Assembly (NCBI RefSeq): GCF_000428585.1
Contig: NZ_AUAF01000001.1
Span: 1-64,000, forward strand
Source of the DNA: Zooshikella ganghwensis DSM 15267
GTDB taxonomy: Bacteria; Pseudomonadota; Gammaproteobacteria; Pseudomonadales; Zooshikellaceae
DNA length: 64,000 bases
Direction of reading: 5' to 3'
Both the position numbers and the translations under genes were made by a program. The notes below the pieces were generated by a model. That model saw only the letters and a program-made list of their open reading frames with translations, did not search any database and was not told the DNA's origin. Shown here one piece after another: positions 26,574 through 35,457 of the stretch; position 1 is the stretch's first letter; each line of letters starts with the position of its first letter.

Positions 26574-27476
26574 GCTAAAATGCCAACCTATCACCAAAAT
26601 TGCCAAGCCTGCAGCCCATACTACAAGTGTCCTCATCAGCAGATCTCGGATAGCCATAAGCTCTTCAACTGCAAGCTGTTGTTGCTCTCGCCAATGATTT
26701 AGCTTTACAAACTCTTCCAAGTTCAGTGGCAGTGATAGTGCTTGGAGTCCACAGCGGGCAACAAACTCTCCTGGCTTTTCTGTCCAGTTTGCCCAAATAT
26801 GTCTTAACTCATGGTAAGCACCTGCAAAGTTACCTGAAAGGGTAAATGAAGCCGCTAACAGCCTGGCTGGCAACCACTCTAGTAAATAAAGACAGTCCCA
26901 GGCTATTGAAGCACGAACCAATGCAGGACTATGCTTTTCCATATAGTCAATATAAAGCGCATTCAGTCTATATAGCAATGCAGCCCATGGTCCTAATAAT
27001 ACAAACCAAAATACGACTGTAATTAATTGCTGTAGGGCATCATAAAACAATTGACGCCTTAAAAGAATGTATTGATTTTCTATACCTGTGACTTGCTGTT
27101 GAGCAAACTCTGGGAATATTTGTTCCGTTCGAATAAAAAGTGTTTCGGGGTTTGCTGTGCGCATAATCGCTAACACGCGATCAAGACGTTTTACAAACCC
27201 ATGCCGACCAAAACTATAAAGTAAAACTAGAACATTTAATAAAACTAAAGGCGCATTCCATAAAAAACCTTCAAGCAGCCAGGTTAAAGCCGCTAATCCT
27301 AGTAATGGAATGCTCCAGGCAAGACACCAAAGTCGTACATCAGGTACCAGCTTTACCTTAAACAAGCGCATCAAAAAACTTAACCACTGAAAGTACCAGC
27401 TGTCATGATGAATTGATTCTCGCCATCGCTTTAATTGACAGCACCCAAAGGCAATAAATATTTCCAAAAAAAGCAT
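26550..27476 (-). CDS. ampE: AmpE-like inner-membrane protein, C-terminus replaced by MITE sequence
   Basis: This 308-residue membrane protein has about four transmembrane stretches. AmpE is encoded with AmpD and modulates the beta-lactamase response to peptidoglycan fragments; its biochemical role is not settled. Recognisable AmpE features are the cytoplasmic GRHGFVKRLDRVL region, LFYDALQQLITVVFWFVLLG (about 150) and LYRLNALYIDYM. The last seven residues (LGSVNTI) and the stop are encoded by the terminal repeat of the MITE. The preceding helix (VVWAAGLAILVIGWHFS) seems complete, so only a short tail may have been lost and function is probably kept. It is 16 bp downstream of ampD. Confidence 0.85.
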   Translation of the reverse strand: MLFLEIFIAFGCCQLKRWRESIHHDSWYFQWLSFLMRLFKVKLVPDVRLWCLAWSIPLLGLAALTWLLEGFLWNAPLVLLNVLVLLYSFGRHGFVKRLDRVLAIMRTANPETLFIRTEQIFPEFAQQQVTGIENQYILLRRQLFYDALQQLITVVFWFVLLGPWAALLYRLNALYIDYMEKHSPALVRASIAWDCLYLLEWLPARLLAASFTLSGNFAGAYHELRHIWANWTEKPGEFVARCGLQALSLPLNLEEFVKLNHWREQQQLAVEELMAIRDLLMRTLVVWAAGLAILVIGWHFSLGSVNTI

Positions 27477-27492
27477 TGTCGCCTCGCTGGTT

Positions 27493-28071
27493 TTATTGTC
27501 CGTTTTTTGTCAGCAGCCGCTTATAATATTTCCAGTCAAACGCAGGTCCTGGGTCCGTTTTTCGTTCTGGAGCAATATCACTGTGCCCCACAATCCGCTC
27601 CATTGTAATACCAGGATAATACTTTATTAATGTTTGTGTTATTTTAGCTAATCGCTGATATTGAACACTTTCATAAGGCTGGTGATCAGTACCCTCAAGT
27701 TCAATACCTATCGAAAAATCATTACAGTTTTGTTGATCTAAGAATGCAGACTCCCCTGCGTGCCATGCTCTTTGATCAAAACGAACAAACTGAACTACAT
27801 TACCTTTCCGACCAATCAATAAGTGAGCCGATACTTTCAGGCTAGAGATTTCTAAAAAATAAGGATGATCACTGGGATTAAGCTGATTAGTGAAGAACTG
27901 ACGTATAAAGTCATTGCAGTACTGGCCTGGTGGCAACGAAATATTATGTATAACAAGTAAGTCAATAGTTACTGAGGCAGGACGACTGTTACAGTTTGGG
28001 CTTGGACAAAACATTGCCCCCTCAATGAGCCCATTTTCAATTGTTTCAAACACAACAAAGCCACCACACAT
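27493..28071 (-). CDS. ampD: 1,6-anhydro-N-acetylmuramyl-L-alanine amidase AmpD
   Basis: This 192-residue cytoplasmic zinc amidase cleaves the stem peptide from anhydro-muropeptides imported by AmpG and so keeps the inducer of AmpR low. Zinc and catalytic regions are visible: CPSPNCNSRP, LLVIHNISLPPGQ, HPYF, VSAHLLIG, DQRAWHAGES, NDFSIGIELEGTD and IVGHSDIAPERKTDPGPAFDW. The start is uncertain: ATG 28071 gives MCGGFVVFETIENG; a GTG at 28053 with GGTGG upstream would match the shorter Pseudomonas start. It lies between the DUF1631 gene (72 bp upstream) and ampE, likely one operon. Confidence 0.95.
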   Translation of the reverse strand: MCGGFVVFETIENGLIEGAMFCPSPNCNSRPASVTIDLLVIHNISLPPGQYCNDFIRQFFTNQLNPSDHPYFLEISSLKVSAHLLIGRKGNVVQFVRFDQRAWHAGESAFLDQQNCNDFSIGIELEGTDHQPYESVQYQRLAKITQTLIKYYPGITMERIVGHSDIAPERKTDPGPAFDWKYYKRLLTKNGQ

Positions 28072-28143
28072 GATTAGACATCATGTGTTAGGCTATCATA
28101 AGCAAAAATAAGATTCTCTCAAATATACCCTACGTGAATGATT

Positions 28144-30552
28144 TTAGACTTTCATTTTACGCAGGTTACCAATAACTGACTGAAGCGCTCGATCAAAAAG
28201 AAGGTCGTCATCTAGCAGCGTAATATTGCCATTTTCAATATCTAGCGCTAAATCTAAATGGGTTTTTTCAGCTACTTTAACACCCGTACGGTTAACAAAA
28301 ATATACTTACCATTAGGCTTAATATAGGCCGCTAGCTTAGCTCGATAACGATTTTCAGTTGATTGACCAAACTCTACCCAACTACCCACTTTCAATCTTT
28401 CTAGCTTCGCTAAACTGGCATCACTGACCAAGGGCTTTTGGTTATCTTGTAACTTATTACCTTCTGTATTAACCCTCATAGTGGCCATATTGGCTGTTTG
28501 CATTTGCTCAAGCGGCTGCCCACTTTCTGCTGACGTCATTGCTTGCCCCTTTTCATTATTATCTTGAGCTTGTTCAGCTTTTTGCCCTGTGGACTCAGGC
28601 GCAACAGGTAACTGTGGAGGAACTTCTGACACCACTTGTTGTTTAATTTGTGGTTGGTCATTGGCTACTGGGCTTACTTCAGTTTCTTGCGTTGGTCGAG
28701 GAGTCCTCAGGCTTTTGATCTGCAAATTTCTGATTTGCACAAAAAGCTCTTTCATATTGAAAGGATCATACGCAATACTGGTCAAACCTTCCTTGACCTT
28801 TTTCATTAAAGGAGGGACAAGTCTCAATAATTCTTTTCTCTCTTCTACACGCTGATGCGGTGTAATACTCCATAATAACTGGTCCATCGTTTTTACTGCA
28901 TCCTGCCAGGCCTCTGACTCCTCTCCCTCTTTAAGGTAAGCCAGAAACATGACATTACTCCATGCATCTGTCAGCAAGTTTGTGACAACTTCAGGTACTT
29001 GTCCTTTAACTAAACGCTCCTGTATCGTTTTATCAACAGTATCTCTAGCCACCTCAGATCTTGCTTTACCTTCTTCAGCATCTTTTGTGCGCTGCTCAAG
29101 AATACCTGCGCGATGACGCTCTTTTTCAAGGAAATGGGTAAAGTCATCTAATAGCTCTTTGAAAAGCTCAACATTATCAGTGAAATCATTAAGTATCCGT
29201 TGAACAATTTCATCCGTTTTTTTGTAAAGTGCTTGCTGAGCTTGATCATCATGCTCATCACAACCGAGTGCCGCAGCAGCCATCTCATTCAACAGTTTGC
29301 GGGCAGGGTGAGCGGCTTTGCAGAATACCGCCTTGTCAATGATAGCAACTTTCAGTATTGGAATTTGTAAGCGGCCAATGAGCGCCTTAAAGTTTTCAGG
29401 CAAGTTTCGATCATCAAGAATATACTCAAAAACCATTGATACCAGGTTGATTACATCCTCATCAACCTCACCAAGGGATTTATGCACTTGTTGCTGAACG
29501 ACACCTCGCACCTGTACAGCTAAATCCGTGTTCTGCATATCAGCCAGACGTCCTACTTGAAAAATTGGCTGATGCTGTAACTGAGAAAGTGCCGACATGA
29601 GTTGCCCATGATCGATCACAGGTTGATCAGATGCTATTGCTGGTTGAACCTGTGGGCGAAAATGACCCAATAACCCACGCAATTCATTAAAAAACTCTTG
29701 AGCCAGGTGATACTCAGTAGCCCCGTCCCCGCCAGCAGCTGAAAAGCCTGTGTCACCTCCAGCCTGGTCACTTGCTGAGGTTTGCGTCTTTCTGGATGAC
29801 GACAATGTTGGTCGCTGACCGGGTCTTCGCGCTGCCTGAGCTGATGTCAGGTGAGGCATTACACCTGCTGTTTTCAATAGGTTATTAGCATCACTGTAAT
29901 ACTTATCCAGCTCACCAAGCACATATTTTTCAAACAGCTTGAATATGACAAGCTTAATTTTGATTTCAGCATCAATGGATTTACAGGCGTGAACAAAAGC
30001 AGTACAGAGAGAGTGCGGACCAAGTGGATTATTTTTGTCATTTATAGTTTGCTGAGGAACTAGACTGTCAATACGGAGAGACAAGTGCATCAAATTCATG
30101 CTGACATCATGATTTAGCACTTTAGAAACCATTGTTTCAATAGCAACAGCTTCTTCTAAATCATCATTTTGTACCAAAGAAAGTGCATCAGCACTAAAGC
30201 TATCATAAGCGAGGGTCGCAGACTGGTCCTTAGCTTTAACAAGTTGAGTGAAGTTACGCTTATACTCTTCATGAAAGGTTGAAATAATAGAAGTACGCTT
30301 TAAACGAACCTCACGCATAGCCTCAAAAAATGCGTTTTGCTCTGCGTTACTGCCAGCACGATCAGCCCGCTCAAACAACACATCATCAACATTTTCAAAC
30401 AAGTTGCCTAGTGCACTACGTAAGTGATTGTTAAAGCTTTCAGAAAGCTGATTTAGAAGCGGTGAAAGTCTTGCATTCAATGCAGTTGAACCACCCTGAT
30501 TAGAAATCTTACTTATCGGTACAACTTTAGACTCATGGTTCATATTCTGCAT
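28144..30552 (-). CDS. DUF1631 family protein
   Basis: This large 802-residue cytoplasmic protein is mostly helical, has no signal peptide or transmembrane helix, and fits DUF1631. The N-terminal two thirds are acidic and helical (EAVAIETMVSKVL...; a Ser/Gly-rich linker lies near 250-275). A Gln/Pro-rich linker at about 630-710 precedes a compact C-terminal domain of about 85 residues (LKVGSWVEFGQSTENRYRAKLAA, then a strand-rich part) that resembles PilZ-type beta barrels in pattern only. Homologues have been mislabelled thymidine phosphorylase. It sits upstream of ampD as PA4523 does in P. aeruginosa, from memory. The function is unknown. Confidence 0.75.
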   Translation of the reverse strand: MQNMNHESKVVPISKISNQGGSTALNARLSPLLNQLSESFNNHLRSALGNLFENVDDVLFERADRAGSNAEQNAFFEAMREVRLKRTSIISTFHEEYKRNFTQLVKAKDQSATLAYDSFSADALSLVQNDDLEEAVAIETMVSKVLNHDVSMNLMHLSLRIDSLVPQQTINDKNNPLGPHSLCTAFVHACKSIDAEIKIKLVIFKLFEKYVLGELDKYYSDANNLLKTAGVMPHLTSAQAARRPGQRPTLSSSRKTQTSASDQAGGDTGFSAAGGDGATEYHLAQEFFNELRGLLGHFRPQVQPAIASDQPVIDHGQLMSALSQLQHQPIFQVGRLADMQNTDLAVQVRGVVQQQVHKSLGEVDEDVINLVSMVFEYILDDRNLPENFKALIGRLQIPILKVAIIDKAVFCKAAHPARKLLNEMAAAALGCDEHDDQAQQALYKKTDEIVQRILNDFTDNVELFKELLDDFTHFLEKERHRAGILEQRTKDAEEGKARSEVARDTVDKTIQERLVKGQVPEVVTNLLTDAWSNVMFLAYLKEGEESEAWQDAVKTMDQLLWSITPHQRVEERKELLRLVPPLMKKVKEGLTSIAYDPFNMKELFVQIRNLQIKSLRTPRPTQETEVSPVANDQPQIKQQVVSEVPPQLPVAPESTGQKAEQAQDNNEKGQAMTSAESGQPLEQMQTANMATMRVNTEGNKLQDNQKPLVSDASLAKLERLKVGSWVEFGQSTENRYRAKLAAYIKPNGKYIFVNRTGVKVAEKTHLDLALDIENGNITLLDDDLLFDRALQSVIGNLRKMKV

Positions 30553-31213
30553 CTCCGTACTAAACCAAGCACTACTTTGAAGTGATGCGTTACTTACTGA
30601 TTTGTTTCACTACATAAGCAAGTATAAGTTATTAGCGCCACATTCCCTGAAGTATCACGTACCTAACAAAGCAGGCTCTAACCCTCCTGATAGAATCATT
30701 TCCCGGACTAATAGGAGAAAAAAGTAAACTGCCTAGTCAATTATAGCGTTAATATTGTCGCAAAAAGATCACAAAAAGAAAATATTGGTGAATCAGTCAC
30801 ATTTTTGTAGGTTTTGTGTCATTTTCATGTCTTTACTTATTTAATCTAAACCATCAAAATGACATGTTTATTTTGATTTGCTATAACACTGGTAGATAAA
30901 AGGCCAAAGCAGCACGATAAGAGTTCATTCTGGTCACTGTAAGTAAAAAGTTTGTGTCTCCTAAATAAACCCTCCAAAAGCAGGCAAACACTTCACTATC
31001 TCTTATTTACAGCAATAAGCTATAAAAAAGACTTACGCTATTTCAAGTTTATATACCTTACAAGCTATCCTACCTACTCATCTATCTGCGTCAAACAAAG
31101 GATAAAAATACAACAAGGGAGCTACTGTGGTGTAAACATCCAACATATTTCATACTTTAAGCTATTTGTAATACTATAGAATTTGCGTTTTCGACAGTCT
31201 ACGAGAGCTTTTG
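30553..31213. other. Divergent gap between the DUF1631 gene and the broken protease gene
   Basis: 660 bp, AT-rich. An 8-bp inverted repeat ATCAAAAT / ATTTTGAT lies at 30853-30860 and 30870-30877. An open frame at 30952-31179 has a composition that looks accidental. Nothing convincing otherwise. Confidence 0.35.
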
Positions 31214-31732
31214 ATGCAAACCAACCCTCACAGTAAACTCGGCAAAGGCATGATGATTGCCGGTTGGGCAATTGCTTTACTAATATTGACGTAGATCTTT
31301 GCAAAGTTTGAGTCATCACAAAACAATCCTAACCAACAGCTTGAAGTCACCCAAACAGTGAATGGCGAAGTACAAGTTCATTTAAAACGAAATCGTTATG
31401 GTCATTACGTGCTGACAGGGCAAATAAACCAAAAAGATGTCGCCTTTCTGGTCGTCACTGGTGCTACTTACGTTTCAGTCCCTGAAGCTGTAGCAGAACA
31501 GCTTGGCATGATTAAGCAAGGACAAGGTTATGTTCAAACGGCGAATGGAACAGTAACTGTTTACTATTCAACCATCCGACAGCTCACTATTGGTGATATC
31601 GAGCTTTATGATGTCCCCGCTAATATCAATCCCCACATGGATGATGATGAAGTTCTTCTTGGTATGAGTGCACTTAAGCACCTAGAGTTTACTCAGCGTG
31701 GTAATACATTAATATTAAAAACCTCTTCATAA
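31214..31732 (+). pseudogene. Broken retropepsin-like (clan AA, TIGR02281-type) aspartic protease gene
   Basis: Read from the ATG at 31214 the frame encodes a membrane-anchored protein (MQTNPHSKLGKGMMIAGWAI...), but codon 27 at 31292-31294 is TAG. Downstream in the same frame it continues for 145 codons as a retropepsin-like domain: KRNRYGHYVLTGQIN, then FLVVTGATYVSVP, and later LLGMSALKHLEF. Homologues have FLxDTGATxVSIP; here the catalytic Asp codon is GTC (Val) at 31454-31456. A nonsense codon in the anchor helix and loss of the catalytic residue together say the gene is dead. The cytoplasmic remnant could start from a GTG at 31358, but would lack both the anchor and the active site. It lies just before nadC. 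Confidence 0.8.
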
Positions 31733-31804
31733 AGACATCCTGTTTTTCGCTCGCTATACTCTTGCCCATACTTTCTATTCATCACTAAATACCCTTAATT
31801 GGCT

Positions 31805-32644
31805 ATGTATTCCAATCAACAATTGCAAGACAGTATTGACCAAATCACCACTTTTGCCCTTGCCGAAGATATTGGCAATGGTGATATTACCGCAAACCTT
31901 ATTCCTGCTGACGAAAATGCAACAGCCACTATAATTTCTCGTGAAGATGCTGTTATTTGCGGACGGCCTTGGGTCGATGCCACATTCCATAAAGTGGACT
32001 CGACAATAAACACCCACTGGCAAGTCAACGAAGGTGAACACGTTACACCGAATCAGCTGTTGCTCACGGTATCTGGTCCTGCTCGCAGCATATTAACTGC
32101 AGAACGTACAGCTCTTAACTTTTTACAGACGCTGTCAGGCACTGCTACACGTTGTAGCCACTACGCCAAACTAGTAGCTCACACAGAAGTGAAACTACTT
32201 GATACCCGTAAAACACTTCCTGGCTTACGGCTAGCACAAAAATACGCCGTTGCCCAAGGTGGTTGTTTTAACCACCGCATTGGTTTGTACGATGCATTTC
32301 TTATAAAAGAAAATCACATTGCAGCTTGTGGTAGTATCTCCGCAGCTATTAAAAATGCTCAGGCTTTAAACTTAGGGAAAAACATTGAAGTTGAAGTGGA
32401 AAATTTAGATGAGCTGCATGAAGCCCTTTCTGCTAAAGCAGACATCATCATGCTGGATAACTTTTCAATTAGTGACTTACAGCAGGCTGTTTCCATCAAT
32501 AAAAAACAAGCGAAGCTTGAGGCCTCAGGAAATGTAAGCAAAGAAACCATTATAAGTATTGCAGAAACAGGTGTTGACTATATATCCATTGGCGATTTAA
32601 CCAAAAGCTGCCAAGCCATTGATTTATCAATGCGTTTTCAATAA
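31805..32644 (+). CDS. nadC: Nicotinate-nucleotide pyrophosphorylase (quinolinate phosphoribosyltransferase)
   Basis: This 279-residue enzyme of NAD synthesis converts quinolinate and PRPP to nicotinate mononucleotide, CO2 and pyrophosphate. Family motifs: [12 protein letters not shown] (near 18-29), [56 protein letters not shown] (in two parts GGCFNHR and IKENHI) and VEVENLDE, with IMLDNFS further on. The ATG at 31805 is preferred to TTG 31799; no clear ribosome site is visible. It is the left border of the accessory island that ends at pilA; the nadC-pilA pair is conserved in Pseudomonas. Confidence 0.96.
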   Translation: MYSNQQLQDSIDQITTFALAEDIGNGDITANLIPADENATATIISREDAVICGRPWVDATFHKVDSTINTHWQVNEGEHVTPNQLLLTVSGPARSILTAERTALNFLQTLSGTATRCSHYAKLVAHTEVKLLDTRKTLPGLRLAQKYAVAQGGCFNHRIGLYDAFLIKENHIAACGSISAAIKNAQALNLGKNIEVEVENLDELHEALSAKADIIMLDNFSISDLQQAVSINKKQAKLEASGNVSKETIISIAETGVDYISIGDLTKSCQAIDLSMRFQ

Positions 32645-32767
32645 CAAACTGTCTGCATACCACCAATCAGTCACTTTTTTAGCTACTATGACATCATAAT
32701 TTGACTGGTGTATTAAAAAAACCCTTCACTAAGGGTATATACTTTACACATCTCTTTTTAATCAGCG

Positions 32768-32786
32768 CTACCCATAATATGGGTAG
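32768..32786. promoter_or_regulatory. Palindromic element before galE
   Basis: CTACCCAT AAT ATGGGTAG is a perfect 8-bp inverted repeat, 33 bp before the galE ATG. Another hairpin, ACCCTT CACT AAGGGT (32721-32736), lies just upstream. Operator or leader hairpins are both possible. Confidence 0.4.
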
Positions 32787-32818
32787 TACTAACCAACGGT
32801 TTAAAAACAAAATATTCT

Positions 32819-33829
32819 ATGAAAAAAATCCTTGTTACTGGTGGCGCTGGCTATATCGGCAGCCATACGTGTGTAGAGCTACTTAATGCAAACTATGATG
32901 TCGTTGTTGTTGATAATTTATGCAACAGTAGTAGTGAAGCCCTTAATCGTGTTCAAAAAATTTGTAACAAAGAGCTTACTTTCATCAAAGCGGATATACG
33001 TGATAAAGAAAGCATGGAAAGAATCTTCAAAGAGCATTCTTTCTATGCCGTAATCCACTTCGCTGGTCTAAAAGCCGTTGGCGAATCAACTCAAATACCA
33101 CTGACCTACTATGAAAACAATATTACTGGCACGCTGAACCTCATCCAGGTAATGCAGCAACATAAAGTATATAACTTCGTTTTTAGCTCTTCTGCTACGG
33201 TCTATGGCGATCCTGCAAGCCTTCCTATCACCGAAGACTTTCCTCTTTCAGCGACAAACCCCTATGGTCGCTCAAAACTTATGATTGAAGAAATTCTAAG
33301 AGACCTTTATCAAGCAGAGCGTCATTGGAATTTAATAATACTACGCTACTTTAACCCTGTTGGCGCCCATAAGTCAGGACTCATTGGGGAAGATCCACAA
33401 GGTATACCCAACAACCTGATGCCTTTTATTTCGCAAGTAGCTATTGGTAAGCGTGAAAAACTTCATGTATTTGGCAATGACTATGATACAAAAGATGGCA
33501 CAGGGGTAAGAGACTATATACATGTGGTCGATTTAGCCAGAGGCCATGTTAAAGCGCTCGAAAAAATTCAGGAAAATCCTGGATGTAAAGCCTATAATTT
33601 AGGCGTAGGAACAGGCTACAGTGTACTTGAAATGGTCAATGCATTTGAAAAAGCCAGCGGTAAGCCTGTCCCATATGATATCGTTGCAAGAAGACCTGGA
33701 GATATCGCTGCCTGCTACGCCAATCCAGATTTATCAGCCAAAGAATTACATTGGAAGGCTGAGTTAGGGTTAAAAGATATGGTTGAGGATACCTGGCGCT
33801 GGCAGGAAGGTAATCCAGGGGGTTATTAA
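32819..33829 (+). CDS. galE: UDP-glucose 4-epimerase
   Basis: This 336-residue cytoplasmic epimerase interconverts UDP-glucose and UDP-galactose (and sometimes the N-acetyl forms). It shows [10 protein letters not shown] (7-16), [10 protein letters not shown] (123-132) and YGRSK with Tyr149 and Lys153, exactly as in E. coli GalE, plus the RYFNPVGAH and [12 protein letters not shown] motifs. Length matches the family. It is the first gene of the nadC-pilA island and, in composition, looks more like the core genes than the AT-rich genes after it. It probably supplies a UDP-sugar for surface glycans. Confidence 0.96.
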   Translation: MKKILVTGGAGYIGSHTCVELLNANYDVVVVDNLCNSSSEALNRVQKICNKELTFIKADIRDKESMERIFKEHSFYAVIHFAGLKAVGESTQIPLTYYENNITGTLNLIQVMQQHKVYNFVFSSSATVYGDPASLPITEDFPLSATNPYGRSKLMIEEILRDLYQAERHWNLIILRYFNPVGAHKSGLIGEDPQGIPNNLMPFISQVAIGKREKLHVFGNDYDTKDGTGVRDYIHVVDLARGHVKALEKIQENPGCKAYNLGVGTGYSVLEMVNAFEKASGKPVPYDIVARRPGDIAACYANPDLSAKELHWKAELGLKDMVEDTWRWQEGNPGGY

Positions 33830-33988
33830 ATTCTAAATATTATGTTTTGAGGTGGCTAGCTGCCTCATTTCAAATAGCATCCTCTTTCCTATCTTCTCAA
33901 GTTTAACTTTCATAAATCCACATAAACAATTTTCTATATTATTACTAGCAAATAAATTAATAATGATTAATTTATAACTGGTCCTACT

Positions 33989-34771
33989 ATGAAACGAATA
34001 GAAGAAGTTTCACCCAAGGTAACTCCTGAGTTATACTCAAAGATATATGAATTTTGGAGCAATAATGTCAACAGTGAGAAGATCTATGGGAGTCTTGTTA
34101 CAAACAGTGAAAGAGGATCAGAGCAATATTTTCAGGAGCTAGAAAGCCAGCGTTACCGATCTCATAGACACTTATTACCTTGGATTCATAGTATGAAGCC
34201 AGGAAAAACTGTTCTTGAAATTGGTTGCGGCATAGGTCTTGACTCATATCAGCTAGTCAAGCATGGTATGAAACTAACTGCTATTGACCTGACTAATATC
34301 GCTATTGAAATAGCATCTAGTCGTTTTAAAGCATCAAATATTGAAGGAAATTTTTTTATTGGTGATGCAACAAGCCTCCAGTTCGACGATAATTCATTTG
34401 ATTACGTTTACTCTTTTGGGGTACTTCACCATGTACAAGACACAGAAAAAGCTATCATTGAAGTTTACAGAGTACTTAAACAAGGCGGAATAGCAAAAGT
34501 AATGTTATATAATCTACACTCATTAAATGAACTTATACATAGACTCACTCTTACACCCTTTGAAGATAAAAATGAACTTTGTCCTGTAGTGAGAAGATTT
34601 TCTAAAAAGGAAGCTTCGAGGCTTTTTTATAAGTTTAACAGAATTGACATAAAAAAAGACTTTGTATATGGTGAAGGATACGGCAGACTCTTCAAATACA
34701 CCCCACTCTGGCTATACAAGAAACTTTCTTCCATTGCAGGCTGGCATTTAATGATAACAGCATACAAATAG
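33989..34771 (+). CDS. Class I SAM-dependent methyltransferase
   Basis: The protein has 260 residues. The SAM-binding motif is VLEIGCGIGLDSYQLVKHG (about 75-93), followed by LTAIDLTNIAIEIAS, GDATSLQFDDNSFDYVYSFG, and VLHHVQDTEKAIIEVYRVLK, all standard for the Methyltransf_11 type. Substrate unknown. It is the only rightward gene of the AT-rich part of the island and faces the next gene, with 2 bp between their ends. A short helical extension of about 60 residues precedes the fold. Confidence 0.85.
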   Translation: MKRIEEVSPKVTPELYSKIYEFWSNNVNSEKIYGSLVTNSERGSEQYFQELESQRYRSHRHLLPWIHSMKPGKTVLEIGCGIGLDSYQLVKHGMKLTAIDLTNIAIEIASSRFKASNIEGNFFIGDATSLQFDDNSFDYVYSFGVLHHVQDTEKAIIEVYRVLKQGGIAKVMLYNLHSLNELIHRLTLTPFEDKNELCPVVRRFSKKEASRLFYKFNRIDIKKDFVYGEGYGRLFKYTPLWLYKKLSSIAGWHLMITAYK

Positions 34772-34773
34772 TT

Positions 34774-35457
34774 CTATATTTTCCTCATTGACCACAAAAA
34801 CCATCTATGAAAATACTTTTTTAACTTCCATTTTGCAAATGGACCTATCAATAAAACCTGTATAATTTGAAATATTGTTTTTTGTCGATACTCAAATGAA
34901 ATATATTTTTTTTTAAAGTTTGAGAACCCAACCTCACCAGATAAATCCCTTAAAAGTAATGGATCTAATGGCCTTTCATCTGGACTAAATACATTTAATC
35001 GCAGTAGATTATTTGACATAAAAATTTTATTTTGAATACAACTTCCATTTGGATCATACCCAATAATTCTTCCTGAAGAACGTAACACCCTATAACACTC
35101 TTTCAATAACTTGCATTCTTGCCCTGGTAAATGATGAATAAATGCAGCAGCAATAATTAAATCAAATGAGTTATTTTTAAAAGGCAATAATAAAGCATCT
35201 GCTTGAACTTTAGTGTGACCAGAATGCTTCAACATTGCGTATGATAAATCTAAACAAACAATCCATATTCCCGAAACATTTAGTAACTTTTTACTTGCAG
35301 CTCCTGATCCTCCACCAATATCTAATACATCCCCTCTTGAAAAATTTCCTATCCATTCCATAACCTCTACTTCATCTTTTCTTGACAAAACAGAATAGTA
35401 ACTATCACGATTAGTTTCCCAAAATTCTTTCTCTTTTGTATAGTAAAATTTTTTCAT
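34774..35457 (-). CDS. Class I SAM-dependent methyltransferase
   Basis: The protein has 227 residues. SAM motif VLDIGGGSGAASKKLLNVSG (about 40-59), then CLDLSYAMLKHSG, DALLLPFKNNSFDLIIAAAF and RVLRSSGRIIGYDPNG. It overlaps the upstream dehydrogenase gene by 4 bp (ATGA), so the two are co-translated. It is the last gene of the leftward run that begins after pilA. A role in modifying an island glycan is inferred from context only. Confidence 0.85.
   Translation of the reverse strand: MKKFYYTKEKEFWETNRDSYYSVLSRKDEVEVMEWIGNFSRGDVLDIGGGSGAASKKLLNVSGIWIVCLDLSYAMLKHSGHTKVQADALLLPFKNNSFDLIIAAAFIHHLPGQECKLLKECYRVLRSSGRIIGYDPNGSCIQNKIFMSNNLLRLNVFSPDERPLDPLLLRDLSGEVGFSNFKKKYISFEYRQKTIFQIIQVLLIGPFAKWKLKKYFHRWFLWSMRKI

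Noticed and set aside
30952-31179. A 75-codon plus-strand frame before the broken protease gene
   Set aside because: Rich in Tyr/Ser/Leu/Lys as expected of AT-rich non-coding DNA, without motif or ribosome site.
32721-32736. Hairpin ACCCTT/AAGGGT as terminator of nadC
   Set aside because: The A-run precedes it and no T-run follows on the plus strand, so it does not fit a nadC terminator; kept only as a note.
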